Shown here: one piece after another, positions 54,006 through 62,147 of the stretch
How positions within the stretch are numbered: position 1 is the stretch's first letter
How the letters are laid out: the number at the start of each line of letters is the position of its first letter
Assembly (NCBI RefSeq): GCF_027531705.1
Contig: NZ_JAPZSP010000039.1
Coordinates: 51,696-115,695 of the forward strand
Direction: 5' to 3'
DNA length: 64,000 nt
Source: Flavobacterium sp.
GTDB taxonomy: Bacteria > Bacteroidota > Bacteroidia > Flavobacteriales > Flavobacteriaceae
The notes under the pieces: model-generated
Told to the model about the DNA's origin: nothing
Seen by the model: only the letters and a program-made list of their open reading frames with translations
Databases searched by the model: none
Translations under genes and position numbers: made by a program

Positions 54006-54458
54006 CTATTTAACACGAACTGTCCATTCAAAATCCATTTCGGAAACTTGTTCACCTTTTTGGTTGGTTCCTATTGATTTCATCCATACGGTTTGTCCTT
54101 CGCCAGTTGCAATAGTTTTCTGGATAGCTTCTTCTACCAACTTGCCATCGTGGCAAACAAAAGTGATTCTACCTGTTGCTTTTTTGGTATAATTTCCCTT
54201 GTTATTGGCAACCAGCATCGAAATATTTCTACCAGAAGCTTTTATTTTGGATAATACTAATGCGCCTGTTGTGAGTTCGGCCGCCATTGCTTGCACTGCA
54301 AAATACATCGATTTAAAAGGGTTTTGATTGAACCATCTGTGCTTAACAGAAACTACGCATTGCTCCTCGTCTATTGCTTTAAGTCGTACACCTGACCAAA
54401 AAGCAGAAGGTAATTTGAAAAACAAAAAGGTATTATATTTTAAAGTTGAATTACTCAT
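54006..54458 (-). CDS. DUF4442 hotdog-fold protein
   Basis: 150 residues. FKLPSAFWSGVRLKAIDEEQ and WFNQNPFKSMYFAVQAMAAE are DUF4442 motifs; the latter covers the central hotdog helix. The family resembles acyl-CoA thioesterases (YiiD-like) but lacks a proven substrate. It is divergent from the DUF4870-PadR operon. Confidence 0.85.
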   Translation of the reverse strand: MSNSTLKYNTFLFFKLPSAFWSGVRLKAIDEEQCVVSVKHRWFNQNPFKSMYFAVQAMAAELTTGALVLSKIKASGRNISMLVANNKGNYTKKATGRITFVCHDGKLVEEAIQKTIATGEGQTVWMKSIGTNQKGEQVSEMDFEWTVRVK

Positions 54459-54509
54459 GAAGTATTGATTTTGCTGTAAAAATACACATTTATTTGTTAG
54501 TATTCACTT

Positions 54510-54549
54510 CATAGTAAATGTTAATTTTTTGTTAATATTTACTACTATG
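54510..54549. promoter_or_regulatory. Candidate PadR operator (inverted repeat)
   Basis: CATAGTAAATGTTAA (54510-54524) is mirrored by TTAATATTTACTACTATG (54532-54549), with three extra bases in the second arm. It lies just upstream of the -7 box at 54576 and in the gap between divergent genes. Confidence 0.45.
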
Positions 54550-54575
54550 CAAAACAAGATACTAGTTTTTAGCCT

Positions 54576-54583
54576 TATCTTTG
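54576..54583 (+). promoter_or_regulatory. -7 box for the DUF4870-padR-pspC-DUF2807 operon
   Basis: TATCTTTG matches TANNTTTG exactly, 69 bases before the first start codon. The -33 region has no clear TTTG, which would fit a regulated promoter. Confidence 0.45.
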
Positions 54584-54651
54584 TATAAGAAATTAATAGT
54601 CTATCTATAGTATTAAATAAAATCATCACTAATCAAAACAAAAAAATAATC

Positions 54652-55107
54652 ATGACATCAAACGAAAAAAACACATCAGCCCTAATCCATTTGAGTACAT
54701 TATCTCAATATATTATTCCATTTGGAGGTTTTATTTTTCCTATTATAATATGGAGTTCTAAAAAAAATGATTCTGAATTTATCGATGCAAACGGAAAACA
54801 AGCATTGAACTTTCAACTAAGTATGTTTTTGTATACTTTACTTTTATTGTTAGTTTCAATTCCAACTTTAATTTACTTAGCTATAAAAAATGTAAGTTTT
54901 AGTGCGAATCATTTTGATTCTGGAAATTTTAAAATTGAAGATTTAAGTAATGAAAATTTCACAACTTTTATAATTATTGCAGCTATCGCTTTTGGCTTAT
55001 TTATATTTTCAAAAATAAGCGAATTCATTTTGGTGATTATTGCAGGTGTAAAAGCATCGAATGGCGAATCGTATAAATATCCTTTGACTATTAATTTCTT
55101 TAAATAA
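54652..55107 (+). CDS. DUF4870 membrane protein
   Basis: 151 residues with three hydrophobic helices (about 20-36, 63-84, 104-130). IHLSTLSQYIIPFGGFIFPI and FIDANGKQALNFQLS are DUF4870 (Tic20-like) motifs. Inner-membrane protein of unknown role. It opens an operon with the PadR regulator (67-bp gap), a PspC protein and a DUF2807 lipoprotein, a set repeatedly found together in Flavobacteriaceae. Confidence 0.88.
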   Translation: MTSNEKNTSALIHLSTLSQYIIPFGGFIFPIIIWSSKKNDSEFIDANGKQALNFQLSMFLYTLLLLLVSIPTLIYLAIKNVSFSANHFDSGNFKIEDLSNENFTTFIIIAAIAFGLFIFSKISEFILVIIAGVKASNGESYKYPLTINFFK

Positions 55108-55174
55108 TTTCAATCATCAATTTAATCATCAATCAAAAAACGAATGTTAATCACAAAAAATTAAAAAACACATT

Positions 55175-55504
55175 ATGAACATCGAAAACACAAAAGCGCA
55201 AATGCGAAAAGGAGTTTTGGAGTTCTGCATCTTATCTGTATTAAAAGAAAAAGAAGCCTATACCTCTGAAATTTTAGATACCTTGAAAAACGCAAAATTG
55301 CTTGTAGTTGAGGGAACAGTTTATCCGCTACTAACAAGACTAAAAAATGACGGCTTACTCAACTATCGTTGGGAAGAATCAACATCGGGACCACCAAGAA
55401 AATATTATGGACTAACCGAATTAGGAAAAACTTTTTTAAATGAATTAAATGGTACATGGACAGAATTGTCGGATGCCGTAAACATTATAACCATTCAAAA
55501 CTAA
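55175..55504 (+). CDS. PadR family transcriptional regulator
   Basis: 109 residues, PadR winged helix of the short subfamily: KGVLEFCILSVLKEKEAYTS, VEGTVYPLLTRLKNDGLLNY (recognition helix) and SGPPRKYYGLTELGK (wing). The C-terminal dimerisation helix is short. It likely represses its own operon, possibly through the inverted repeat at 54510-54549, and responds to an envelope or small-molecule signal. Five bases separate it from the PspC gene. Confidence 0.92.
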   Translation: MNIENTKAQMRKGVLEFCILSVLKEKEAYTSEILDTLKNAKLLVVEGTVYPLLTRLKNDGLLNYRWEESTSGPPRKYYGLTELGKTFLNELNGTWTELSDAVNIITIQN

Positions 55505-55509
55505 CAATC

Positions 55510-57315
55510 ATGAACAAAACAGTAAATATTAATATAGGTGGATTATTTTTCAATGTAGATGAAAATGCATTCCAAAAGTTATCTAGATATTTAGATGCTA
55601 TAAAACGTTCGCTATCTAACTCTTCTGGGCAAGACGAAATCATGAAAGATATCGAAATGCGAATTGCAGAATTGTTAGAAGAAAAACAAAAATCTGATAA
55701 ACATGTTGTTAGCTTAAAAGACGTTGACGAAGTAGTTTTAGTAATGGGACAACCAGAAGATTACCGAATAGACGACGAAGGTGAAGAACCAAGAAAAACA
55801 ACTTATACTTCTTCAACATCAAGAACTTCAAAAAAATTATATCGTGATAAAGAAAAAGGGATGATTGGTGGAGTTTGTACAGGATTAGGTCACTACTTTG
55901 GTGTAGACGCTGTTTGGATTAAAATTTTGTTCTTAGTATTTGTTTTCGCAGGTTTCGGAACTGGAATTTTGGCTTACTTTATCCTTTGGGTTGTTACGCC
56001 AGAAGCTATCACAACTAGCGAAAAACTAGAAATGACGGGAGAACCAGTAACCATTTCGAATATAGAGAAAAAAGTGAGAGAAGAATTTGATAGTGTTTCA
56101 GAAAAATTCAAAAACGTAGATCAAAAAGTACGTGAAGAATACGAAAACATGTCTGAGAAATTCAAAAACGCTAATCCTGATTTGGCCAACAAATTTACAT
56201 CGGGTGCCAATAGAGTTGGTAAAAATTTTGGTGATGTTTTAGTTACTATTTTCGGAGCTTTCGCTAAAGTTTTGGGTGCTATAATTGTAATGTTTGCCTC
56301 TTTTTCATTGTTAGCTTTTTGTATTGCTTGTATTGTTTTAATGTTTTCTGCTAATATGCCTGAAAATTATATTCTAAATCATGTAACAACACCAATTGGC
56401 TTAGAAACACCGCTTTGGATTCAAGGAATTTTATACTTGTTGGTTTTTGGTATTCCATTATTCTTTTTACTTATTTTAGGTTTAAAATTATTGATAACCA
56501 ACTTAAAATCAATAGGAAATATTGCTAAATACAGTTTGCTTGCTATTTGGATTATTGCATTAGGAATCTTAATTTCATTAGGAATTAACGAAGCAACACA
56601 ATTAGCATTCGAAGGAAAATCGGTTGAAAAACAAACCATTACTATGTCGCCACAAGACACACTTTATGTAAAATTCAAAAGCAATGATTTTTATTCAAAA
56701 GATGTTGATGATCGCGAAGATTTCAGATTGACACAAGACGAAAAAGGAAACGAAGTAGTGTATTCAACTAATATTTCAATCGAGTTTTTACCAACAGATG
56801 AAAAGCTTCCTTATTTGCAAATTGAAAAACTAGCAAAAGGCAAAACCGCTTCTGAAGCAAAAGAAAGAGCAGAAAAAATCAATTATGGTTTCAAAATTGA
56901 AGGAAATAAATTAATTTTAGACAATTATCTTTTACACAATGTAAAAAACAGATTTAGAGCGCAACAAGTTGTATTATTTGTTTATGTACCAAAAGGAACT
57001 ATTATCAAACCAGACTACAGCGTTCAAGAATATGACGAATCAGATAATGAATTTTTCAACTTGCATTACAGTTCAGACGACTACATTTATAAAGTAGGTG
57101 ACAAACAAATAAAATGTCTAAACTGCCCAGCTGATGAAAATGAATACAATGATGTAGATTCAGAAATAATGACAGAAGACATCAATGTTACCAACGAAAA
57201 TGATTCTATAAAAGAGATTTCATTGAAAATAAACGGCAAAGAAGTTATTCAAACCAAAAAAGGTAAACCTGGTTTAGAAATCAATGAAAATGGTATAATC
57301 GTTAAAACCAACTAA
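55510..57315 (+). CDS. PspC-domain membrane protein
   Basis: 601 residues from the ATG at 55510; an earlier in-frame start lies within padR and is unlikely. The N-terminal about 90 residues (NIGGLFFNVDENAFQKLSRY) are a conserved cytoplasmic module, the PspC domain is at about 108-166 (GMIGGVCTGLGHYFGVDAVW), four more helices follow (about 245-375), and a large beta-rich extracytoplasmic domain ends the protein. PspC proteins sense membrane stress. Overlap with padR and DUF2807 genes indicates joint control. Confidence 0.88.
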   Translation: MNKTVNINIGGLFFNVDENAFQKLSRYLDAIKRSLSNSSGQDEIMKDIEMRIAELLEEKQKSDKHVVSLKDVDEVVLVMGQPEDYRIDDEGEEPRKTTYTSSTSRTSKKLYRDKEKGMIGGVCTGLGHYFGVDAVWIKILFLVFVFAGFGTGILAYFILWVVTPEAITTSEKLEMTGEPVTISNIEKKVREEFDSVSEKFKNVDQKVREEYENMSEKFKNANPDLANKFTSGANRVGKNFGDVLVTIFGAFAKVLGAIIVMFASFSLLAFCIACIVLMFSANMPENYILNHVTTPIGLETPLWIQGILYLLVFGIPLFFLLILGLKLLITNLKSIGNIAKYSLLAIWIIALGILISLGINEATQLAFEGKSVEKQTITMSPQDTLYVKFKSNDFYSKDVDDREDFRLTQDEKGNEVVYSTNISIEFLPTDEKLPYLQIEKLAKGKTASEAKERAEKINYGFKIEGNKLILDNYLLHNVKNRFRAQQVVLFVYVPKGTIIKPDYSVQEYDESDNEFFNLHYSSDDYIYKVGDKQIKCLNCPADENEYNDVDSEIMTEDINVTNENDSIKEISLKINGKEVIQTKKGKPGLEINENGIIVKTN

Positions 57316-57317
57316 TT

Positions 57318-58061
57318 ATGATAAAGTTACTATTATTTGCAGCAAAAGTCATTACGGCAGCCCTACTAGCGCTATTGTTCAATTCATGTACCTACAAAAT
57401 TGACTTAGGAGACGGAATCGACGGAAACGGAAACGTACAAACCGAAACTCGAACCATTACAGAAAACTTTACAAAAGTTGATGTTTCACGCGGAATTGAC
57501 GTTGTGCTAGAACAAGCAGATGCCGTAAAAATTGAAGTAGAAGCCGATGAAAACTTACTAAAACACATTACTACCAAAGTTGAAAATGGCGTTCTAAAAG
57601 TTACATCTGACGAGAATATTGACAATGCCGAAATGATGACTGTTCGCATTTCAATGCCAACTATCACTGGAATTGAAACCACAAGTGGCGCGTCAATAAC
57701 GGGAAAAAACACACTAAAAGGAACCAATTTAAAAGTAAAAACTAGTAGCGGAAGCGAAATTCAAGCCAGTGTAGAGTTTGAAGAAATCAGTTGCGAATCA
57801 ACCAGCGGAAGTAACATTGACATTGCTGGAAAAGCTCTAAAACTAGAAACAGCTTCGTCTAGCGGAAGCGAAATCAACGCCGAAAGCTTGCTTGCCAACG
57901 AAGTTTTTGCCCAATCAACCAGCGGAAGTTCAACACAAGTTCATCCGTTAGTAAAAATTTCAGGAAAAGCCTCTAGCGGAAGCTCTATCGATTATGATGG
58001 AAACCCTAAAACCGTCGAAAAAGAAGAAACCTCAGGCGGAAGCGTTTCATCCAATCATTAA
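57318..58061 (+). CDS. Head-GIN (DUF2807) domain lipoprotein
   Basis: 247 residues. Lipobox LLFNSCTYK (lipidated Cys24), then a right-handed beta-helix-like DUF2807 domain with repeated short Ser/Gly motifs (TTSGASITGK, KTSSGSEIQ, SSSGSEINAES, STSGSSTQVHP, SSGSSIDYDGNP). Probably on the periplasmic side of the outer membrane. It starts three bases after the PspC gene and is last in the operon. Confidence 0.88.
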   Translation: MIKLLLFAAKVITAALLALLFNSCTYKIDLGDGIDGNGNVQTETRTITENFTKVDVSRGIDVVLEQADAVKIEVEADENLLKHITTKVENGVLKVTSDENIDNAEMMTVRISMPTITGIETTSGASITGKNTLKGTNLKVKTSSGSEIQASVEFEEISCESTSGSNIDIAGKALKLETASSSGSEINAESLLANEVFAQSTSGSSTQVHPLVKISGKASSGSSIDYDGNPKTVEKEETSGGSVSSNH

Positions 58062-58107
58062 AATTAAAGCTATGGTGTAAATAATATATTTGCTTTCAAT
58101 TTATTTT

Positions 58108-58184
58108 GCCACAGATTTAAAGGATTTCAAAGATTTTCTTCATTATATAGATAAAAATCTGTGCTAATCAGTGTAATCAGTGGC
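58108..58184. repeat. GCCACAGATTT-type inverted repeat
   Basis: GCCACAGATTTAAAGGATTT is partly mirrored by AAAAATCTGTGCTAATCAGT and ends GTGGC. Same family as 25251 and 26327, here between the DUF2807 gene and its terminator. The whole gap 58062-58534 contains only this repeat, the terminator, element copy 4 and A/T-rich sequence; no gene is supported. Confidence 0.5.
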
Positions 58185-58236
58185 TTAAAAAAAGCATACG
58201 CTTATTAGACTAAAGCCAAATTAAACCATTTTTTTT

Positions 58237-58275
58237 AACCGCAAATTCTATTAGTTGAGAGTTTGCGGTTTTTTT
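58237..58275 (+). terminator. Terminator for the PspC/DUF2807 operon
   Basis: AACCGCAAA (58237-58245) and TTTGCGGTT (58262-58270) form a perfect 9-bp stem with a 16-base loop, followed by a run of T to 58275. Confidence 0.8.
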
Positions 58276-58400
58276 AATGAATAAACTTAGATTTCAAATC
58301 CGCCAAAAGATATTTTACTAACAATCTATGTGAAAATAAAATACCTCTGAAATCTTCAAATCTATTGTTTTTCTTATGTATCTATGTGGTTAAAAAAAAT

Positions 58401-58481
58401 TAGGAGCCAATCACTCGGGCATTTTCGATAATGGTAGTTCCCGCTTTTCGCTCTACTTCGTGCCACTGCAATCGGGGCTAG
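58401..58481 (+). ncRNA. Conserved intergenic hairpin element, copy 4 (Flavo-1-like)
   Basis: TAGGAGCCAATCACTCGGGC at the start and GCAATCGGGGCTAG at the end match the other copies, with TTCCCGCTTTTCGCTC in the middle. Unlike the other copies it does not abut a stop codon, lying 340 bases past the DUF2807 gene, but its orientation relative to that gene is the same. Confidence 0.5.
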
Positions 58482-58534
58482 ATTCAATCTGTATTGATGC
58501 GAAATCATTTTTACAAAATAACTATCTTTGCCAA

Positions 58535-59320
58535 ATGGAAGACAATCTAAAAAGGCTAAACAAGTTCATAGGTGAAACAGGATTCTGTTCCCGACGAGAA
58601 GCCGACAAACTTATCGAAGAAGGCAGAGTAACCATAAACGGCGTTGTTCCAGAAATGGGCACCAAAGTTTCTATGCACGACGAAGTGCGAATAGACGGAA
58701 AACTCATTAGAGAAAAAACCGAAAAATCTATCTACTTAGCTTTCAACAAACCACCCGGAATAGAATGTACTACCAACCTAGAAGTACGCAATAACATTAT
58801 TGATTACATCAATTATCCAACCCGAATTTTCCCAATCGGACGACTTGATAAAGCCAGCGAAGGATTGATTTTTCTAACCAACGACGGCGATATTGTCAAC
58901 AAAATTTTGCGTGCACGAAACAACCACGAAAAAGAATACATCGTAACGGTAAACCGACCAATTACTGACCGATTTATAGAACGAATGAGCAACGGAATTC
59001 CGATTCTAGAAACCGTTACCCGAAAATGTAAAGTCGAACAAATCAGCAAAAACGTTTTTAGAATCATCCTTACACAAGGTTTGAACCGACAAATTCGTCG
59101 TATGTGTGAATACCTTGATTATGAAGTAACAGCTCTAAAACGTACACGAATTATCAATATTTCACTCGATTTGCCAATAGGTCGCCACCGACTTTTAACC
59201 GATGCCGAAATCAAAGAACTCAATCAGTTAATAGAACCATCGAGCAAAACAGAAGAAGCCAGTTTGCCAAAACCAGCACCAAGAATCGTTCCGCCAAGAA
59301 GAGATTTTAGAAGAAAATAA
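58535..59320 (+). CDS. rluF: 23S rRNA pseudouridine(2604) synthase RluF
   Basis: 261 residues from ATG at 58535; a longer frame from 58460 runs through the upstream hairpin element and is rejected. S4 RNA-binding domain (RLNKFIGETGFCSRREADKL, 7-26), catalytic Asp105 in FPIGRLDKASEGLIFLTN, then GLNRQIRRMCEYLDYEVTAL. HEKEYIVTVNRPITDRFIE and PILETVTRKCKVEQI match RluF rather than RluB. The basic C-terminus (PPRRDFRRK) may add RNA affinity. Single gene with its own terminator. Confidence 0.92.
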   Translation: MEDNLKRLNKFIGETGFCSRREADKLIEEGRVTINGVVPEMGTKVSMHDEVRIDGKLIREKTEKSIYLAFNKPPGIECTTNLEVRNNIIDYINYPTRIFPIGRLDKASEGLIFLTNDGDIVNKILRARNNHEKEYIVTVNRPITDRFIERMSNGIPILETVTRKCKVEQISKNVFRIILTQGLNRQIRRMCEYLDYEVTALKRTRIINISLDLPIGRHRLLTDAEIKELNQLIEPSSKTEEASLPKPAPRIVPPRRDFRRK

Positions 59321-59329
59321 AAAAAATAT

Positions 59330-59363
59330 TCCTTGACTACTAGTTAGTTGAGGATTTTTTTTT
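59330..59363 (+). terminator. Terminator for rluF
   Basis: TCCTTGACTA (59330-59339) and TAGTTGAGGA (59345-59354) pair over 10 positions with two G-T pairs, followed by nine T. It begins 10 bases after the stop codon. Confidence 0.75.
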
Positions 59364-59389
59364 ATTTTTACATTATAAACTTATAAGCC

Positions 59390-60424
59390 ATGTATTGGAT
59401 TGCAAAAATTATCAGCCATAACGGAGAAAAACGCATTGCCGTTTATTTTGAAAAAAGCAACGAATTAATTTCCCGAATAAGAAAAGTCGAAGGTGCAAGA
59501 TGGAGTCAAACACTTAAAGTCTGGCACATTCCCAATTCTGTAGAAAACCAAATTAGATTTAGTATTGTAGTCAACCAACCTTCAAAAGAAGGATTAGAAC
59601 AAATTGAGAAGTTCAAGCAATGGTTAATTTCAAAGCGGTATAGTTCTAATACAATAAAAACCTATACAGAAGCATTGCGTTCCTTTTTATCTTTTTTCAA
59701 CCAAAAAAGCAGCAATGAAATTTCCAATGAAGATTTAATAACTTACAATAACGAGTATATTTATAAAAACAAATTATCATCATCCTATCAAAATCAGATA
59801 GTAAATGCTATCAAACTCTATTTCAAAACTGTAAAAGAAAAAAAGATTGAAATAGAAAAAATTCATCGTCCAAAGCGAGAAAAAGTGTTGCCAAATGTAT
59901 TGAGCAAAGAAGAAATAAAACTCATACTTACAGCTCACAGCAACCTAAAGCATAAAACAATGCTCTCATTAATATACAGTTGCGGGTTAAGAAGAAGCGA
60001 ATTATTGAATCTATTAATAGAAGATATAGATTCCAAACGCAACATAGTAATGATAAGACAAGCCAAAGGAAAAAAAGACAGAATAGCACCTTTATCAATC
60101 AAGATTTTGCAATTACTACGAGATTATTATGTTGTTTACAAACCAAAAAAATGGTTATTTGAAGGTGTCAATGGAGACGAACCGTACGATGCTAGAAGCT
60201 TATCAAATGTTTTAAAACAAGCACTTGCAAAAGTTGGCATAACCAAGCCCGTAAGTTTGCATTGGTTACGACACAGCTATGCAACACACTTATTAGAAAG
60301 TGGCACCGATTTGCGATATATTCAAGAATTATTAGGACATCGAAGCAGTAAAACAACCGAAATTTACACACATGTGAGCACCAAGAGTTTAGAACAAATA
60401 AAAAGTCCGTTTGATGATTTATAA
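59390..60424 (+). CDS. Tyrosine recombinase (XerC/D-like), proposed cassette integrase
   Basis: 344 residues. An N-terminal extra module (1-62) precedes a SAM-like core-binding domain (about 68-155) and a catalytic domain (about 165-344) with all active-site residues: Arg201 (GLRRSELL), Lys226 (AKGKKDR), His291 and Arg294 (LHWLRHSYATH), His317 (ELLGHRSS), Tyr326 (EIYTHVS). Between the Lys and the HxxR motif there is no IntI-type extra domain, so it looks like a Xer-type enzyme. The stop lies about 60 bases before the attI-like site. It reads toward the cassettes, opposite to classical integrons. Confidence 0.9.
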   Translation: MYWIAKIISHNGEKRIAVYFEKSNELISRIRKVEGARWSQTLKVWHIPNSVENQIRFSIVVNQPSKEGLEQIEKFKQWLISKRYSSNTIKTYTEALRSFLSFFNQKSSNEISNEDLITYNNEYIYKNKLSSSYQNQIVNAIKLYFKTVKEKKIEIEKIHRPKREKVLPNVLSKEEIKLILTAHSNLKHKTMLSLIYSCGLRRSELLNLLIEDIDSKRNIVMIRQAKGKKDRIAPLSIKILQLLRDYYVVYKPKKWLFEGVNGDEPYDARSLSNVLKQALAKVGITKPVSLHWLRHSYATHLLESGTDLRYIQELLGHRSSKTTEIYTHVSTKSLEQIKSPFDDL

Positions 60425-60462
60425 AAAAATGTTCTTACATAAAAATAGTACAAATTTTTTCA

Positions 60463-60470
60463 TATATTTG
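60463..60470 (+). promoter_or_regulatory. Candidate cassette promoter (Pc-like)
   Basis: TATATTTG matches the Bacteroidota -7 box, lies after the integrase stop and before the attI-like core, and points into cassette 1. The -33 match is poor. Confidence 0.4.
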
Positions 60471-60483
60471 AAACTTGAAGTCA

Positions 60484-60553
60484 AATTTATGGCACAAAGC
60501 CAACTTACGGTAAGTTGATAAGTGCAATTTATGGCTGATATAAACAAGTTACC
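60484..60553 (+). other. attI-like integration site
   Basis: Two exact direct repeats AATTTATGGC (60484-60493 and 60526-60535) flank a palindrome CAACTTA-CGG-TAAGTTG (60501-60517). The core AAACAAGTTACC ends at 60553, with the crossover expected between G60548 and T60549. Class 1 attI also has two direct repeats and the similar core AAACAAAGTTAGGC. It has no long attC-type hairpin. Confidence 0.55.
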
Positions 60554-61250
60554 AGTAATACTATTCGAAAATGCGTAAAAAGAAAGCCGAAATAATAATC
60601 GTAACAATACTTTGGATTTATGTCATAATATCTATGATTTATAATCCACATTTTAGAATTCAATCATTCTTTGGAATTATAAGCCTTACGTTTGTTTCAA
60701 CCGCTCTTGTATTGAAAAAAGATGATTTGAGTTTAGGAGTATTAGTATTTTCCTTAACTCTTTCAACTTTTGACGCAATTAAATATGGTGATGCATTCGA
60801 TGCAAGAATCGGAATTTTCCATTTATTTCCTTTGATATTATTAATTGTTTTAATCTTCACAAGGTTTAGTGAATTAATGGATTTAAAAGAAAAATGGTTT
60901 GGAGGTGAGCCAGAAGAATTGGAAAAGGCTAAAGAAAATAAAATTGCCCTTTTCACACGTGAATTTAAAAATTTATCATCAGAAGAATTAATCAAAAGAG
61001 AAAATACAAATAATTTAGTTGAAGAAGCAAAGATTGCGATAAGCCAAATTTTGAAAGAACGAAATGTGACTATAGATAAGAAATAAGTACTACTGGTAAC
61101 AGCTGTTTCTAGCAATGGCTAGGCTTGGGATTTATTTATAAAACTTCTGTGAAAATCTTTTTTCTTACAATACAACTTTCGTTTTCAAATATTCGGTATA
61201 TTTGCTGTTGTCAGTGAGCAAATTACGCCACTGCCAGAAGCAGCAAAACG
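60549..61250 (+). mobile_element. Gene cassette 1
   Basis: Begins TTACCAGTA, contains one coding region (60571-61086), ends with attC-like site 1. Its boundary sequence GTTAC differs from the GTTAG of all others. The start codon follows the junction by 22 bases, so translation depends on a transcript from outside the cassette. Confidence 0.75.
60571..61086 (+). CDS. Cassette-encoded membrane protein, unknown
   Basis: 171 residues. Four hydrophobic segments (about 6-24, 32-48, 53-70, 80-97) are followed by a charged, probably cytoplasmic C-terminal tail of about 70 residues rich in Glu and Lys (ELEKAKENKIALFTREFKNL). I do not recognise the family. It is the first cassette gene, closest to the attI-like site, so probably the best expressed. 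Confidence 0.75.
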   Translation: MRKKKAEIIIVTILWIYVIISMIYNPHFRIQSFFGIISLTFVSTALVLKKDDLSLGVLVFSLTLSTFDAIKYGDAFDARIGIFHLFPLILLIVLIFTRFSELMDLKEKWFGGEPEELEKAKENKIALFTREFKNLSSEELIKRENTNNLVEEAKIAISQILKERNVTIDKK

Positions 61251-61257
61251 TTAGCAG
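61091..61257 (+). other. attC-like site 1
   Basis: TACTGGTAAC at the left; arms GCTGTTTCTAGCAATGGC (61102-61119) and GCCACTGCCAGAAGCAGC (61227-61244), 15 of 18 paired; right end AACGTTAGC. Loop of 107 bases, so longer (about 165 bp) than most attC sites. Confidence 0.72.
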
Positions 61258-62139
61258 ATAGCTTAAAAAAAATCGCAGAAAAAAGACGAAAAATGAAACA
61301 ACTCATTTTATTATTTACAATATTATTTTCTATTAATTCTTATTCACAAAATTTAGAATATAGAAGTGTTGAATATTATTTTGATATCGTAGAAAAAAAT
61401 GAAATTGAAGAACTTAAAAAAGAAGGTTTAATAAATGATAGCTTAAAAGTTGTCGAAAAATACAGAGAAACGGGAAAAGAAAATTTCAACAAAATTGGAA
61501 TGGATAAATATTATGATGTTAAAATCAAAGTTTTGCAAACACTTTTCAAAGATTATTTATTTCAGCAATATGTTGAATACAAAAATGAAATTTATGTTTT
61601 ATATTTTTCTATGGCTGGATTTGACGATACAGAATGGCAAATATTGAAGTGGAAAAAAGAAGATTGGAACAAGAACGAAAAAATAGATAAAAAGTTAGTA
61701 GAAGATTGTAAATTCAAATTTGAAGACAACGAAACTTCAACTGAATGCAATTTTATTCCAATTGCTTTTAATTATGATGAAGGTCCAAAAAATTTAAACG
61801 ATGTGAAAATTTTTATTCAAAAAGACTTTTTAATTTTAGAAAGAGGAAATTTATATCATAGTTTGTATGACTTAAAAAACAATAAATTATTAATCAACAA
61901 TGAAAGCCCAGGAACAAGTTGTAAAGCAAATAATAAAGAAGAAATGAACAAATGGATAAAAGAAAATTTACACGACAAAATTGAGAAAATCATAACTGAA
62001 TAAAAAGCCATCTGCTAACACACGTTTGGCGCAATTGCGAATTTTGTGGTAAATTCACGTTCACGTTTCGCAAGAAATATTATCTTTAACAGAAAATAAT
62101 CAGTTCCGAAGCTCGCAACTGACGCCAAGCGTGAGAACG
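61251..62139 (+). mobile_element. Gene cassette 2
   Basis: Begins TTAGCAGAT, one coding region (61293-62003), ends with attC-like site 2. The start codon lies 42 bases inside. Confidence 0.75.
61293..62003 (+). CDS. Cassette-encoded secreted protein, unknown
   Basis: 236 residues with a clear signal peptide (1-19, FTILFSINSYSQ), then a lysine/glutamate-rich globular region with no recognised motif. Stretches such as FDDTEWQILKWKKEDWNK and a lone pair of Cys (about residues 142 and 151) are seen. A secreted or periplasmic protein; family not recognised. Very A/T-rich codon use. Confidence 0.75.
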   Translation: MKQLILLFTILFSINSYSQNLEYRSVEYYFDIVEKNEIEELKKEGLINDSLKVVEKYRETGKENFNKIGMDKYYDVKIKVLQTLFKDYLFQQYVEYKNEIYVLYFSMAGFDDTEWQILKWKKEDWNKNEKIDKKLVEDCKFKFEDNETSTECNFIPIAFNYDEGPKNLNDVKIFIQKDFLILERGNLYHSLYDLKNNKLLINNESPGTSCKANNKEEMNKWIKENLHDKIEKIITE

Positions 62140-62147
62140 TTAGAGGT
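62010..62147 (+). other. attC-like site 2
   Basis: ATCTGCTAAC at the left; arms CACGTTTGGCG + CAATTGCGA (62021-62040) and TCGCAACTGA + CGCCAAGCGTG (62113-62133), with one bulged base; right end AACGTTAGAG. Its loop is very similar to that of site 4. Confidence 0.75.

Noticed and set aside
58460..58534. N-terminal extension of RluF
   Set aside because: The extra 25 residues are translated from the hairpin element and leader; the S4 domain begins right after the ATG at 58535.
59390..60424. Classical IntI integrase
   Set aside because: The segment between Lys226 and HWLRH is short and has no IntI-type additional domain; the gene also reads toward the array. I call it Xer-like and keep the integron claim on the cassette sites.
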